Shown here: piece by piece, positions 1-8,253 of the stretch
How the letters are laid out: every line of letters starts with the position of its first letter
How positions within the stretch are numbered: the first letter of the stretch is position 1
Origin: Geothrix rubra
GTDB taxonomy: Bacteria > Acidobacteriota > Holophagae > Holophagales > Holophagaceae
Direction of reading: 5' to 3'
Length of the DNA: 64,000 nt
NCBI RefSeq assembly: GCF_030268065.1
Contig: NZ_BSDD01000002.1
Location: 637,125-701,124 of the forward strand
Program-made: the position numbers and the translations under genes
The notes under the pieces: model-generated
Database searches by the model: none
The model's input: the letters and a program-made list of their open reading frames with translations, nothing else
What the model was told of the DNA's origin: nothing

Positions 1-2
1 TG

Positions 3-785
3 GATCCCGTCATCCACGTGCCCACCATCCTCCAGTTCCACGACGCCGACCGCTGCCTCCTGGTGGAGGACCTGGGCGACACCACCCTGGAGCAGCGGCT
101 GGTGGAGCATCCCGAGGAGGAGGTGCACTGGGCCGAGCAGACGGGTTGGATGCTGGCCACCCTGGCGGGGCCGCTCACCCTGGGGGCTCCGGGCCACACC
201 TTCTTCATGCAGCGGTCCTTCGACGAGGCCAAGTTCGCCTTCGAGTGGGAGTACTGCCGGGTGAACTTCTTCCGCGACTTCCTGGAGAAGGATCCCCCCC
301 GCTGGCTGGACCGCCTGATGGAGGAGGTCCACGCCAGCCTGGAGACCCGGGCCCGCTTCTTCACCCACCGCGACTTCCACGTGCGCAACCTCATGGTGCA
401 CGGCGGGCGGCTCGTGGCGCTGGACTTCCAGGACGCCCGGCGCGGCGCCGCCACCTACGACCTGGCCAGCATCCGCTTCGACGGTTACTGGGACTGGTCC
501 CGGGATGCCGGCCGCCAGCTGATGGCGCCCCTCCAGGAGGAGCTGGGCTGGAGCGCCGAGGCCCTGGGGGAGGAGCTGAACCTCAGCGGCATCCAGCGGA
601 ACCTCAAGGCCCTGGGCACCTTCGGCCACCAGCTGGTGCATCGTCACAAGGCCCAGTTCGCCCCCGCCATCCCCCGCACCCTGCGCCACCTGCGCGGCCA
701 CTTCCAGCGCATGAACCACCGGGACGGCGTCCTCGCCTGCGAACACCTCCTGCGGCTGGCCGAGGACCGGCTGCTGAAGGGGTAG
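3..785 (+). CDS. APH-like small-molecule phosphotransferase, 5'-truncated by window edge
   Basis: The frame is open from the left edge; the first in-frame GTG (18) lies inside continuous coding sequence, so about 260 C-terminal codons of a longer gene are visible. The kinase core is HRDFHVRNLM (catalytic Asp and metal-binding Asn of the choline/aminoglycoside kinase fold), followed by LDFQDAR, the second metal-binding Asp. This spacing matches phosphotransferases such as AmgK, which phosphorylates MurNAc/GlcNAc at the anomeric position in cell-wall recycling. That substrate is inference: the N-terminal lobe and the upstream neighbour (murU would be expected) are outside the window. It is a cytosolic protein with no membrane segment. 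An antibiotic kinase is a less likely alternative. Confidence 0.8.
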   Translation, partial: DPVIHVPTILQFHDADRCLLVEDLGDTTLEQRLVEHPEEEVHWAEQTGWMLATLAGPLTLGAPGHTFFMQRSFDEAKFAFEWEYCRVNFFRDFLEKDPPRWLDRLMEEVHASLETRARFFTHRDFHVRNLMVHGGRLVALDFQDARRGAATYDLASIRFDGYWDWSRDAGRQLMAPLQEELGWSAEALGEELNLSGIQRNLKALGTFGHQLVHRHKAQFAPAIPRTLRHLRGHFQRMNHRDGVLACEHLLRLAEDRLLKG

Positions 786-890
786 CGGGCGACCGCGGGC
801 CACGGGGACGGATCCCCGGGGCTCCCCCGCCTCAGGTTCCCCAGGCCCCTGCGGCTCCTTCCGGCCTTCCCAACCCTGTTCCGAGGCGCC

Positions 891-1247
891 ATGTCCCTTC
901 TCGCCAATGCTGTGATCGCCCTCGTGGCCCTGCTGCATGTCTGGTTCCTGGTGCTGGAGATGGTCCTCTGGGAGAAGCCGGCCGGCCTGCGGGCCTTCGG
1001 GCAGACGCGGGAGGCGGCGGCCGCCTCGAAGGTGCTGGCGGCGAACCAGGGGCTCTACAACGGGTTCCTGGCGGCGGGTCTGGCCTGGGGGCTGTGGCTG
1101 GGGCCGGCGGGCTTCGGGGTGAAGGCGTTCTTCCTGGGCTGCGTGCTGGTGGCGGGGGTCTTTGGGGGGCTCACGGCCAGCCGGAAGATCCTGCTCGTCC
1201 AGGCCCTCCCCGCGGCCCTGGGGCTGGGCCTGCTGATCCTGGGCTGA
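891..1247 (+). CDS. DUF1304-family small membrane protein
   Basis: This 118-residue protein has four predicted membrane segments (about residues 3-22, 48-67, 72-92 and 96-117), separated by a short polar loop containing LWEKPAGLRAFG. The WEKP motif and overall length are typical of the DUF1304 family of inner-membrane proteins, whose function is unknown. The start is the ATG after TTCCGAGGCGCC, a weak ribosome site. It stands alone: 105 bases separate it from the kinase gene and about 130 from the next gene. No transport substrate can be inferred. Confidence 0.75.
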   Translation: MSLLANAVIALVALLHVWFLVLEMVLWEKPAGLRAFGQTREAAAASKVLAANQGLYNGFLAAGLAWGLWLGPAGFGVKAFFLGCVLVAGVFGGLTASRKILLVQALPAALGLGLLILG

Positions 1248-1379
1248 GGGCGGGCCGGTCCCCCGCCGGTCCGCGGGGCGGTGTAAACAGACCCTAGCCA
1301 CCCGGGCGGGCGTTGTGACATGCTTCCCCTTCCGGGGGTCGAAGGGGACCTCTGTGAATGGTTTTTCCAAGAGGTCGGC

Positions 1380-2330
1380 ATGGGTAGCAAGGCCGCTTCG
1401 GAGCGTCACCGTCTGCCGCGCGCCGCCAGGGGACACCTGGTGCGGGTGCGCCCGGAGGCCGAGATCCTGGCCACCCTGGATGCGGAGGGGAAGCTGGAGG
1501 GCATGCCCTTCATGCCGGAGATGACGCGCTACTTCGGGCAGACCTTCCGGGTGTACCGCCGGGCGGTGAAGACCTGCGTGGAGGGGAACGCCATCCGCCG
1601 CCTGACGGATACCGTGATCCTGGAGGGCCTGCGTTGCGACGGCGCCTTCCATGAGGGGTGCCAGCGGAGCTGCCCCTATTTCTGGAAGGAAGCCTGGCTC
1701 GAGCCGCTGGCTGGGGACGGGGATCCGCCGCCCCCCGCGCCTCAGCCCCCCTCGGGGTTCTGGCTGGACCGCTTCCCCACGCGGTCGGGTGAGCGGTTCC
1801 TCTGCCAGTCCACGGAGCTCCTGGGGGCGACCCAGCGCATCTCCCGGTGGGACCTCACCCACCTCTTGGCGGAGATCCGAGTGGGGGAGCTGTCCGTCCG
1901 GATGTTCCTGCAGATCCTCGTGCACACCCTGGCGAACCGGGTGCGCGAGCTGCTGGGGTTCCAGCGCCTCGGCCAGCTGACGGGCTCCCGGGAGGACTTC
2001 ACCAAGGGGGACCTGGATCTCCGGCCGGGCGAGTGGGTGGAGATCAAGCCCGCCCCGGAGATCCGGCGCACCCTCGATGCCGAGGGGAGGAACCGCGGCC
2101 TCTCCTTCGAGCCGACCATGGTGGACTTCGCCGAGGGCTGCTTCCAGGTGGACTACCCCATCCAGCGGATCATCTCGGAGCGGACAGGTCAGATGATCTT
2201 CCTGACCCACACCGTGGCCCTGAAGGGCGTGACCTGCACCGGGCTCTGCGCCAAGAACTGCCCCCGCAACAACACCCTCTACTGGCGGGAGGCGTGGCTG
2301 CGGCGGGTGGAGCGGAAGGCGGAGGGCTAG
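1380..2330 (+). CDS. Unknown cysteine-containing protein with an internal duplication
   Basis: I do not recognise a named family. The 316-residue protein contains two related units of about 90 residues. Each starts with a V-x-(I/V)-(R/K)-P-x-x-E-I-x-x-T-L-D-A-E-G pattern (residues about 20-40 and 218-240) and ends with a cysteine-rich stretch plus a W-(K/R)-E-A-W-L tail (residues about 88-105 and 295-310). Cysteines appear as C-D-G-A-F-H-E-G-C-Q-R-S-C and C-T-G-L-C-A-K-N-C, so a metal site or disulfides are possible. There is no signal peptide. ATG 1380 is chosen over ATG 1320 because AAGAGGTCGGC precedes it. The 3' end overlaps the opposite gene by CTAG. Confidence 0.7.
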   Translation: MGSKAASERHRLPRAARGHLVRVRPEAEILATLDAEGKLEGMPFMPEMTRYFGQTFRVYRRAVKTCVEGNAIRRLTDTVILEGLRCDGAFHEGCQRSCPYFWKEAWLEPLAGDGDPPPPAPQPPSGFWLDRFPTRSGERFLCQSTELLGATQRISRWDLTHLLAEIRVGELSVRMFLQILVHTLANRVRELLGFQRLGQLTGSREDFTKGDLDLRPGEWVEIKPAPEIRRTLDAEGRNRGLSFEPTMVDFAEGCFQVDYPIQRIISERTGQMIFLTHTVALKGVTCTGLCAKNCPRNNTLYWREAWLRRVERKAEG

Positions 2331-3271
2331 GGTCGGGACCGCCGGCGGCGCCAGCGGCGGATCGTCCGCACCACGAGGATTCCGAGCAGCCCCAGGGCGA
2401 GCAGGAGCGCGCCCGCCCCGGCCGCCAGGTTGCGGATGGGGTTCTCCACGACGAACCCGTCCCGGGCGGTGTAGAACCCGTTGAAGCGCTGGAGCGCGGC
2501 GGGGAGCGCCAGGAGTTCGGCCTTTCCCAGCGGCAGGGGCCGCTCCTCCGGATGGACGGTCGAGGCCCAGGGGAACAGGGCGCCGGTGCGATCCATCTCG
2601 ATGTGGCCGCCCAGCACGGCCGTGATGGGCCGGTCCTTCGCGAAGGCGGCCACCCGCGCCGCGCTGGCCTGGTAGGCGGCGAGGTCGTCCACGAGGATCC
2701 GTCCCGGCAGGAGGAAGTCGCCGGAGAAGAGGAGGCCCGTGGCCCGGTCGTAGAACACGAGCTCGGCCGGGTGGTGCCCGGGGGCGGGCAGCACGTCCAC
2801 GATCCGGTCGCCGAGGTCCACCTGGGCGAGGCCGTCGGGCCAGGCGGCGAAGCCGAAGAAGCGGCGGACGTGCGCCAGGTCCGAGGGCACCACCTCCACG
2901 CCCGGGAGGCCGTGGAACTGGGCGTCGCCGGCCCGGTGGTCGAGGTGCCCGTGGGTGTGCACCACGAGGAGGGGCAGCCTCGCCGGGCCGTCCTTCGGCA
3001 GACGCGCGAGGACCTCGGCCGCCAGGGGCATCCGCGCTGGGTCCGCCACATCCCCCGTGTCGATGAGAAGCGCCCGCCGCCGGCCCACCAGGAGGTAGAG
3101 GAAGGGCGCCTCCCAGGTGGCCTGCAGATCCTCCCGCAGGATCCAGGTCCGCCCGTCCCAGGGCTGGACGTGCAAGGGCGGAGGGGCGGCCAGGGGAGCC
3201 GCGTGGGCCGGGGCCAGCAGGGTCAGGAGGCAGAGGCTCGCAAGGAAAAGTCGCATGGGGGCCCTCATCAT
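2327..3271 (-). CDS. Secreted or membrane-anchored MBL-fold metallo-hydrolase
   Basis: The 314-residue protein starts with a signal peptide (about residues 6-24, ending APAHA). It carries the zinc motif HTHGHLDH near residue 106 and later metal-site elements GHHPAEL, SGDFLLPG and GGHIEMD, the usual order of the metallo-beta-lactamase fold. A C-terminal hydrophobic segment (about 286-305) followed by RRWRRRR suggests a membrane anchor with the catalytic domain in the periplasm. Substrate is unknown; family members include lactonases, glyoxalases and beta-lactamases. The start ATG overlaps the tetR stop (ATGA) after GGGAGG, so it is co-transcribed with and probably controlled by that regulator. 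It shares a CTAG stop overlap with the convergent gene. Confidence 0.85.
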   Translation of the reverse strand: MMRAPMRLFLASLCLLTLLAPAHAAPLAAPPPLHVQPWDGRTWILREDLQATWEAPFLYLLVGRRRALLIDTGDVADPARMPLAAEVLARLPKDGPARLPLLVVHTHGHLDHRAGDAQFHGLPGVEVVPSDLAHVRRFFGFAAWPDGLAQVDLGDRIVDVLPAPGHHPAELVFYDRATGLLFSGDFLLPGRILVDDLAAYQASAARVAAFAKDRPITAVLGGHIEMDRTGALFPWASTVHPEERPLPLGKAELLALPAALQRFNGFYTARDGFVVENPIRNLAAGAGALLLALGLLGILVVRTIRRWRRRRSRP

Positions 3272-3834
3272 CGCCTCCCGCCGGAAGGCGCCGAGGGGGT
3301 GGCCATCGTCAGGAAGGCGTCCAGGGCCTGGGTGGTGCGCACCCGGTCGCCGGTGGTCATCAGCTCAAGGAAGAGGCCATCGAAGACCGCCCCCACCAGG
3401 GTGGCCTGGGCGGGACTCGCGTCGGGGTCCGACAGGGCCGGCTGGATGAGCGCCAGCCAATCCTGGGCGTGCCGCGCCAGGAGGTTCGACCGGAGGTCGG
3501 GATCTCGGGCGGCCAGGACATTCAGCTGGTAGAGCAGGCTCAGGCTGGGGAAGTGCTCGTCCTGGAGGGCCCAGTCCCAGAAGGCCCGTAGCAGGGGGAC
3601 CCTCCGGGTACCCGGTGGCGCGGACCGCATTTGCCGGAAGGAGTGCTGCAGGCGGCGCTGCATCTCGTCCAGGACCTCGGCCAGCAGCCGTTCCTTGGAG
3701 CCGAAGTGGAAGATCAGGAGCCGGGCGCTCGTGCCGATCTCGGCGGCCATGGGCCGCAGGGAGAGGTCCGCGGGCCCGTGGCGGACCAGGTAGGCGATGA
3801 GGGGGTCGAGGAGTTCCTGTTTGCGGGAGGCCAT
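3268..3834 (-). CDS. TetR/AcrR-family transcriptional regulator
   Basis: The 188-residue protein has an N-terminal helix-turn-helix (about residues 7-55, including LSLRPMAAEIGTSARLLIFHF) and a helical C-terminal ligand and dimerisation region, the standard TetR size and layout. It is the first gene of a two-gene unit with the metallo-hydrolase. The start codon directly abuts a 34-bp perfect palindrome, leaving no room for a Shine-Dalgarno site. A -35-like TTGAAT and -10-like AACAGT frame the palindrome on the minus strand, so autorepression from a leaderless promoter is likely. Ligand is unknown. Whether the divergent gene at 3957 is also controlled is uncertain. Confidence 0.9.
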   Translation of the reverse strand: MASRKQELLDPLIAYLVRHGPADLSLRPMAAEIGTSARLLIFHFGSKERLLAEVLDEMQRRLQHSFRQMRSAPPGTRRVPLLRAFWDWALQDEHFPSLSLLYQLNVLAARDPDLRSNLLARHAQDWLALIQPALSDPDASPAQATLVGAVFDGLFLELMTTGDRVRTTQALDAFLTMATPSAPSGGRR

Positions 3835-3866
3835 GTAACGACTGTTTCATGAAACAGTCGTTACAT
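3833..3866. promoter_or_regulatory. 34-bp perfect palindrome, probable TetR operator
   Basis: Every base from 3833 to 3866 pairs with its mirror base around a central CATG, giving half-site ATGTAACGACTGTTTCA. The left end includes the tetR start codon. On the minus strand it lies between TTGAAT (3865-3870 complement) and the ATG, with an 18-bp spacer to AACAGT, six bases before ATG. Bound repressor would therefore cover the promoter. Assignment to this TetR protein is by position. Confidence 0.8.
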
Positions 3867-3956
3867 TCAAGACCCGGACCCGGCCCTGCGAGTCCCCAGG
3901 GTGGGCGCTAGGATGGTCGGAACGTCCCCCTGTCGTTCCGCCCCGGGAGGGTCCCC

Positions 3957-5258
3957 ATGTCCCTGCGCACGCTGCTGAATCGGCTGCTTCCCGGCCAGCC
4001 GGCCCCCGCGGCCGGCACCTGGGGGGCGCCGCGGCCGCTGGACCGGGGGCAGGTGGGCCGGCCCCAGATCGCCATGGACGACCACGGCAACGCCATCGCC
4101 GCCTGGCACCACCGCGGCCAGGACCACGAAGGGGTCTACATCTGCCGGTTCCACGCGGACCAGCGGTCCTGGGACCTGGTGCCCCGCCGGCTGGACAGCG
4201 CCCGCACCCAGGCCCAGGCGCCGGAGATCGCCATGAACGTGCGGGGCGAGATGGCGGTGGTGTGGCAGGAGCGGGAGGGCGACCAGACCCGGGTGTGCGC
4301 CCGGCACATGCTGGGGTCGGCGGAGACCTGGGTGCCCTACCCCATGACGTTGCAGGTCGCGCCCGGCGAGGTGGTGAGCCTGCACACGGCCATGGATCCC
4401 GCAGGCAACATCCACACCGTGTGGTGCCAGGGCACGCGGGGGGCCTACCGGGTCTACACCAGCGGCTATGCGGCCGAGGAGGGCGCCTGGGATCCCCAGC
4501 CCACGGCCCTGGGCGAGCCGTCCCCCGTGCCCGTCTTCCCCCAGCTGGCCGTGAACCGCGCCGGCCATGGCCTGGTGGTCTGGAGCGAGGAGGCCGCGGG
4601 CGCCGGCAACCGCCTGGTGGCCTGCCACTACGAGCCCGCCGGGCGGGCCTGGAGCGACCGGCCCACCACGGTGGCCCGGGGCCGCGCCACCTACCTACGG
4701 CTGGGGGTCGACCCCCGGGGGGCGGCCGTGGTGCTCTGGGTGGAAGTGGGCGAGGGTGGCGTGCAGAACCTCCACGCCAGCCACCTGGATCCCCGCAGCC
4801 TCGAGTGGACGCCGGCCCCCCTGCTTGCCAGCGGGCGGGCCATCCACTGGCCCCAGGTGGGCCTCGACGGCCAGGGCCGGGCCCATGCCGTGTGGCGCCA
4901 GGAGGCCGCCGGCTCGGTGAAGCTGTTCGCCCGGCGCTACGCCGGCGGACACTGGGAGGAGGCCCGGACGCTGCTGGGGGACGACCTGGGCCCGAACCAG
5001 GCCCATGGCCTCTCGGTGAATGCCGAGGGCCAGGCCCTGGCCATCTGGTCCCAGCACCAGGGCGGCCAGACCGCCGTCTGCGTGCGGCGCTTCGATGGCA
5101 CGACCTGGAGCGCTCGTCCCCTGCTGCTGGGGGCCCCGGGCCGCCGGGAGGTCCAGACCCCCGGCGCCGTCTTCGCCACCGGCGGCCATGTGGCCGCCAT
5201 CTGGCGCCAGGGCGAACCCCGCGACGGCCTCATCGTCAGCGCGGTCGGGGAGGCGTAG
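3957..5258 (+). CDS. Eight-repeat beta-propeller-like protein, probably cytosolic
   Basis: The 433-residue protein is built of about eight repeats of roughly 50 residues. Each has a core such as PQIAMDDHGNAIAAWH, PEIAMNVRGEMAVVW, PQLAVNRAGHGLVVWS, PQVGLDGQGRAHAVWRQ or HGLSVNAEGQALAIWSQ: hydrophobic strand, D/N-x-x-G turn, then A-x-x-W. This periodicity fits a sialidase-like or WD-like propeller, but no catalytic residues can be recognised. There is no signal peptide, unusual for this repeat type. GGGAGGG precedes the start. It is transcribed away from tetR, 90 bases beyond the palindrome. Ligand and function are unknown. Confidence 0.7.
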   Translation: MSLRTLLNRLLPGQPAPAAGTWGAPRPLDRGQVGRPQIAMDDHGNAIAAWHHRGQDHEGVYICRFHADQRSWDLVPRRLDSARTQAQAPEIAMNVRGEMAVVWQEREGDQTRVCARHMLGSAETWVPYPMTLQVAPGEVVSLHTAMDPAGNIHTVWCQGTRGAYRVYTSGYAAEEGAWDPQPTALGEPSPVPVFPQLAVNRAGHGLVVWSEEAAGAGNRLVACHYEPAGRAWSDRPTTVARGRATYLRLGVDPRGAAVVLWVEVGEGGVQNLHASHLDPRSLEWTPAPLLASGRAIHWPQVGLDGQGRAHAVWRQEAAGSVKLFARRYAGGHWEEARTLLGDDLGPNQAHGLSVNAEGQALAIWSQHQGGQTAVCVRRFDGTTWSARPLLLGAPGRREVQTPGAVFATGGHVAAIWRQGEPRDGLIVSAVGEA

Positions 5259-5310
5259 CCTTCCCGCGCTAGACTGGCCGCCATCCATCCCCCGGGGACA
5301 GGAGGCGGTC

Positions 5311-7233
5311 ATGGCGATGCGACGGACGCTGGGTCTGGTGACGGCGCTGCTGGCGACGGGGATCCCGGCGGGCGCCCAGGGCCTGCCCGGCGAGATCCCG
5401 GCGGCCTTCAGGCCCGTGACGGAGCGCTGGGACTACGAGCGCCGCGAGGCGATGGTCCCCATGCGGGACGGCGTGAAGCTCCACACGGTGATCCTCGTGC
5501 CGAAGGGCGCGAAGGAGGCGCCGATCCTGCTGACCCGCACGCCCTACAGCGCCGACAAGCTGACGGGCCACGCCGAGAGCGCCCACCTGGGGCCCGTGCT
5601 CCAGGGCTACGACAACGCCACGGACGTGATCCTGGCCGGGGGCTACATCCGCGTGGTGCAGGACGTGCGGGGCAAGTACGGCTCCGAGGGCGACTACGTC
5701 ATGAACCGGCCCTTCCGCGGGCCCCTGAACCCCACGGCGGTGGACCACGCCACGGACACCTGGGACACCGTCGACTGGCTGGTGAAGCACGTGCCGGAAG
5801 GCAACGGCCGCGTGGGCATCCTGGGCATTTCGTACGACGGCTTCCTCGCCCTCGCCGCCCTGGCGGACCCCCATCCGGCCCTGAAGGTGGCCGTGCCCAT
5901 GAACCCCATGGTGGACGGCTGGCGGGGAGACGACTGGTTCCACCACGGCGCCTTCCGCCAGCAGAACCTCGCCTACATCTATGAACAGGAGGCGGCCCGC
6001 GCCGGCGGACTCGGCTGGTGGAGCACCCACTTCGACGACTACGAGGCGTTCATGGCGGCGGGCTCCGCGGGCGCCATGGCCCGGAGCCACGGCCTGGACG
6101 CGCTGGGCTTCTGGCGGAAGCTCTCCGCCCACCCGGCCTACGACGCCTTCTGGCAGGACCAGGCCATGGACCGCCTGCTGGCCGCGCGGCCCCTGAAGGT
6201 ACCCGTGCTCCTGGTCCACAGCCTCTACGACGCCGAGGACATCTACGGCGCCATCGCCGTGTGGAAGGCCCTGCATCCGAAGGACCCCGCCGGGGAGAAG
6301 GTCCACCTGGTCCTGGGCCCCTGGTGCCACGGCGGCGGGATCCAGGAGGGCAGCGGACTCGGCTCCCTGAAGTTCGGCCAGGACACGGCCCACGCCTTCC
6401 GCTGGGAGATGCTGAAGCCCTTCCTGGACCAGTACCTGCGTCCCGGCGCGCCGGAGGCGGACCTGGCCCCGGTGACGGCCTTCGAGACGGGCACGAACCG
6501 CTGGGAGCGGCTGCCCGGCTGGCCCCGGGCGGGCGCAGGCACGGCCACCGCCGCCACGCCCTTCTACCTCGACGCCGGATTGACGGTGTCGCCGGCACCG
6601 CCCCGGGCGGGGGACGCGGCCTTCGACGAGTACGTGTCCGACCCCGCCAAGCCCGTGCCCTACCGGGCCCGACCGGTGATGCCCATGGGCTACGAGGGGC
6701 TGCGCACCTGGCCCCAGTGGCTCACGGACGACCAGCGGGAGGCCTCGGGCCGCACGGACGTGGTGGCCTACCTCTCCGCGCCGCTGACCGCGCCCCTGCG
6801 CATCGCGGGCGAGCCCGAGGTGAACCTGGTGGCCTCCACCAGCGGCAGCGATTCGGACTGGGTGGTGAAGGTGATCGACGTCTACCCCGACGAGGTGCCC
6901 GCCCAGCCCGCCCTGGGCGGCTACCAGCTCATGGTGTCGGCGGACATCTTCCGGGGCCGCTACCGGGAGGACCCCGCCAGGCCGGCGGCGCTGGCGCCCA
7001 ACGTCCCGCTCACCTACCGCTTCGCCCTGCCCACGGCGAACCATGTCTTCCTGCCGGGCCACCGGATCATGGTGCAGGTGCAGTCCAGCTGGTTCCCCCT
7101 CTACGACCGCAACCCCCAGACCTTCGTGCCGAACATCCTCTTCGCGCAGCCCGCGGACTACCGCCGCGCCACCCAGCGCATCTGGCACGAGCCCGGGAAG
7201 GCCAGCTTCGTGGCGCTGCCGGTGGTGCCGTGA
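5311..7233 (+). CDS. Secreted CocE/NonD-family (X-Pro dipeptidyl-peptidase type) hydrolase
   Basis: The 640-residue protein has a signal peptide (about residues 1-22, ending GAQG). An S15-type alpha/beta-hydrolase domain follows: nucleophile GISYDG (Ser about 174), Asp within YDAEDIYG (about 308) and His in GPWCHG (about 341). The C-terminal third (from about 480) is the jelly-roll domain of this family, with VVKVIDVYPDE and HRIMVQVQSSWFP. Relatives are alpha-amino-acid ester hydrolases, acylases and cocaine esterase, all acting on amide or ester bonds of small molecules or peptides. ATG 5311 is chosen because ACAGGAGGCGGTC precedes it and a signal peptide follows; the frame stays open upstream. 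Confidence 0.88.
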   Translation: MAMRRTLGLVTALLATGIPAGAQGLPGEIPAAFRPVTERWDYERREAMVPMRDGVKLHTVILVPKGAKEAPILLTRTPYSADKLTGHAESAHLGPVLQGYDNATDVILAGGYIRVVQDVRGKYGSEGDYVMNRPFRGPLNPTAVDHATDTWDTVDWLVKHVPEGNGRVGILGISYDGFLALAALADPHPALKVAVPMNPMVDGWRGDDWFHHGAFRQQNLAYIYEQEAARAGGLGWWSTHFDDYEAFMAAGSAGAMARSHGLDALGFWRKLSAHPAYDAFWQDQAMDRLLAARPLKVPVLLVHSLYDAEDIYGAIAVWKALHPKDPAGEKVHLVLGPWCHGGGIQEGSGLGSLKFGQDTAHAFRWEMLKPFLDQYLRPGAPEADLAPVTAFETGTNRWERLPGWPRAGAGTATAATPFYLDAGLTVSPAPPRAGDAAFDEYVSDPAKPVPYRARPVMPMGYEGLRTWPQWLTDDQREASGRTDVVAYLSAPLTAPLRIAGEPEVNLVASTSGSDSDWVVKVIDVYPDEVPAQPALGGYQLMVSADIFRGRYREDPARPAALAPNVPLTYRFALPTANHVFLPGHRIMVQVQSSWFPLYDRNPQTFVPNILFAQPADYRRATQRIWHEPGKASFVALPVVP

Positions 7234-7270
7234 GAGAGGGCCTCTCCCTGCTTGGGAAGGCGGTGTGTCA

Positions 7271-8233
7271 ATGAAGCGATGGGTCGGGTCCCTCTGCCTC
7301 GGTCTGCTTTCGTGGGGAATCTGCCTCGCCGCGCACCCCTTCAAGGGGCATCGCTGGGTCCAAACGGCTCGCCAGGCGATGATGGAATTCCTCGATGTGG
7401 CAAGCACCTGCGGCAACCCGGAGCTCGCAAAACGTGCCGTTGCCGTCCGTCATGCCCTGGAATCGAACCGTATCCACATTCAGATCCCGCCGGACGATCC
7501 CGGAACCCCCCTCTCGGGGGCGGAATTCTTCCTTGATCGAGAACAAAGGCCGACCTTCCTGCTGAAGACGCGGTTTCTGGCGCTCTATCCGGGCCATCGG
7601 GCATTCGTCTTCGCCGTCCTCATGCACGAGACGACCCACGCCAATGCGTACCTCGATTCGCCTACGAAATTCTTTTCCCAACGCGAGCAGGGTGTCGAAC
7701 GGTACCTCTACGAAATGGATGCCGCCTACCTTGAAGCGAGTTTCCTCCGGGATGTCGCCCGACCGAAAGGATGGAAGCTCTCACCATTCGAGAGCTATCT
7801 CCTAGAGAGCCTGGATCATGACAACTTGGCGTCCTACTCCACCGCGTTCCAGGTGACTGACATGGAATTCGTCTACACCTTTGTCAGGGCAAGAAAAGGA
7901 CCCGAATCTCTGGCCGCGTTGGCTTCCGAATTCGTGGCCCAGGGGCGGGCCATGAAAGCTGCGTTTCTCCAGTGCAATCGGGATGACGCCTGGGGGCGCT
8001 ACAAGGCGCTTGTCTCAATTCGCACCTTCGTGGCCTTCGGGTCGGAGCTCGCTGCGACCCTGGTGGCACACAAGCGTCCTGGAACAGATCCACACGATAC
8101 GATCGACCAGCATATACCTGGATTCGATGCCGTCATCCTTGACCTGCAGGCAACACTCGATAAGGAACGGGATGCGCTTGGATTCCGGGATCGCCTGATG
8201 AAGCGCATGAACACCGCCCTGGAGACGCCATAG
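7271..8233 (+). CDS. Secreted HExxH putative metallopeptidase of atypical composition
   Basis: The 320-residue protein starts MKRWVGSLCLGLLSWGICLAA, a signal peptide. A zinc-protease-like motif HETTH lies near residue 119 (LMHETTHANAYL), followed about 28 residues later by EMDAAYLE, where a Glu or Asp could be the third metal ligand. I recognise no named family, so peptidase activity is inference. Base composition differs clearly from the neighbours: many A/T-ending codons such as GAA, AAA, CAT and ATT, suggesting recent acquisition or different selection. It follows the CocE-type gene by 37 bases in the same direction and ends shortly before the convergent sirtuin gene. Confidence 0.6.
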   Translation: MKRWVGSLCLGLLSWGICLAAHPFKGHRWVQTARQAMMEFLDVASTCGNPELAKRAVAVRHALESNRIHIQIPPDDPGTPLSGAEFFLDREQRPTFLLKTRFLALYPGHRAFVFAVLMHETTHANAYLDSPTKFFSQREQGVERYLYEMDAAYLEASFLRDVARPKGWKLSPFESYLLESLDHDNLASYSTAFQVTDMEFVYTFVRARKGPESLAALASEFVAQGRAMKAAFLQCNRDDAWGRYKALVSIRTFVAFGSELAATLVAHKRPGTDPHDTIDQHIPGFDAVILDLQATLDKERDALGFRDRLMKRMNTALETP

Positions 8234-8253
8234 GCCCCGCTGGCGACTTTTGA

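Noticed and set aside
1326..1347. CCCCTTC/GAAGGGG hairpin as a terminator
   Set aside because: No T run follows and it lies within a region that may be the leader of the gene at 1380.
5269..7416. 715-codon minus-strand open frame opposite the CocE-type gene
   Set aside because: His/Gly/Arg-rich shadow of a real gene; no domain and no ribosome site.
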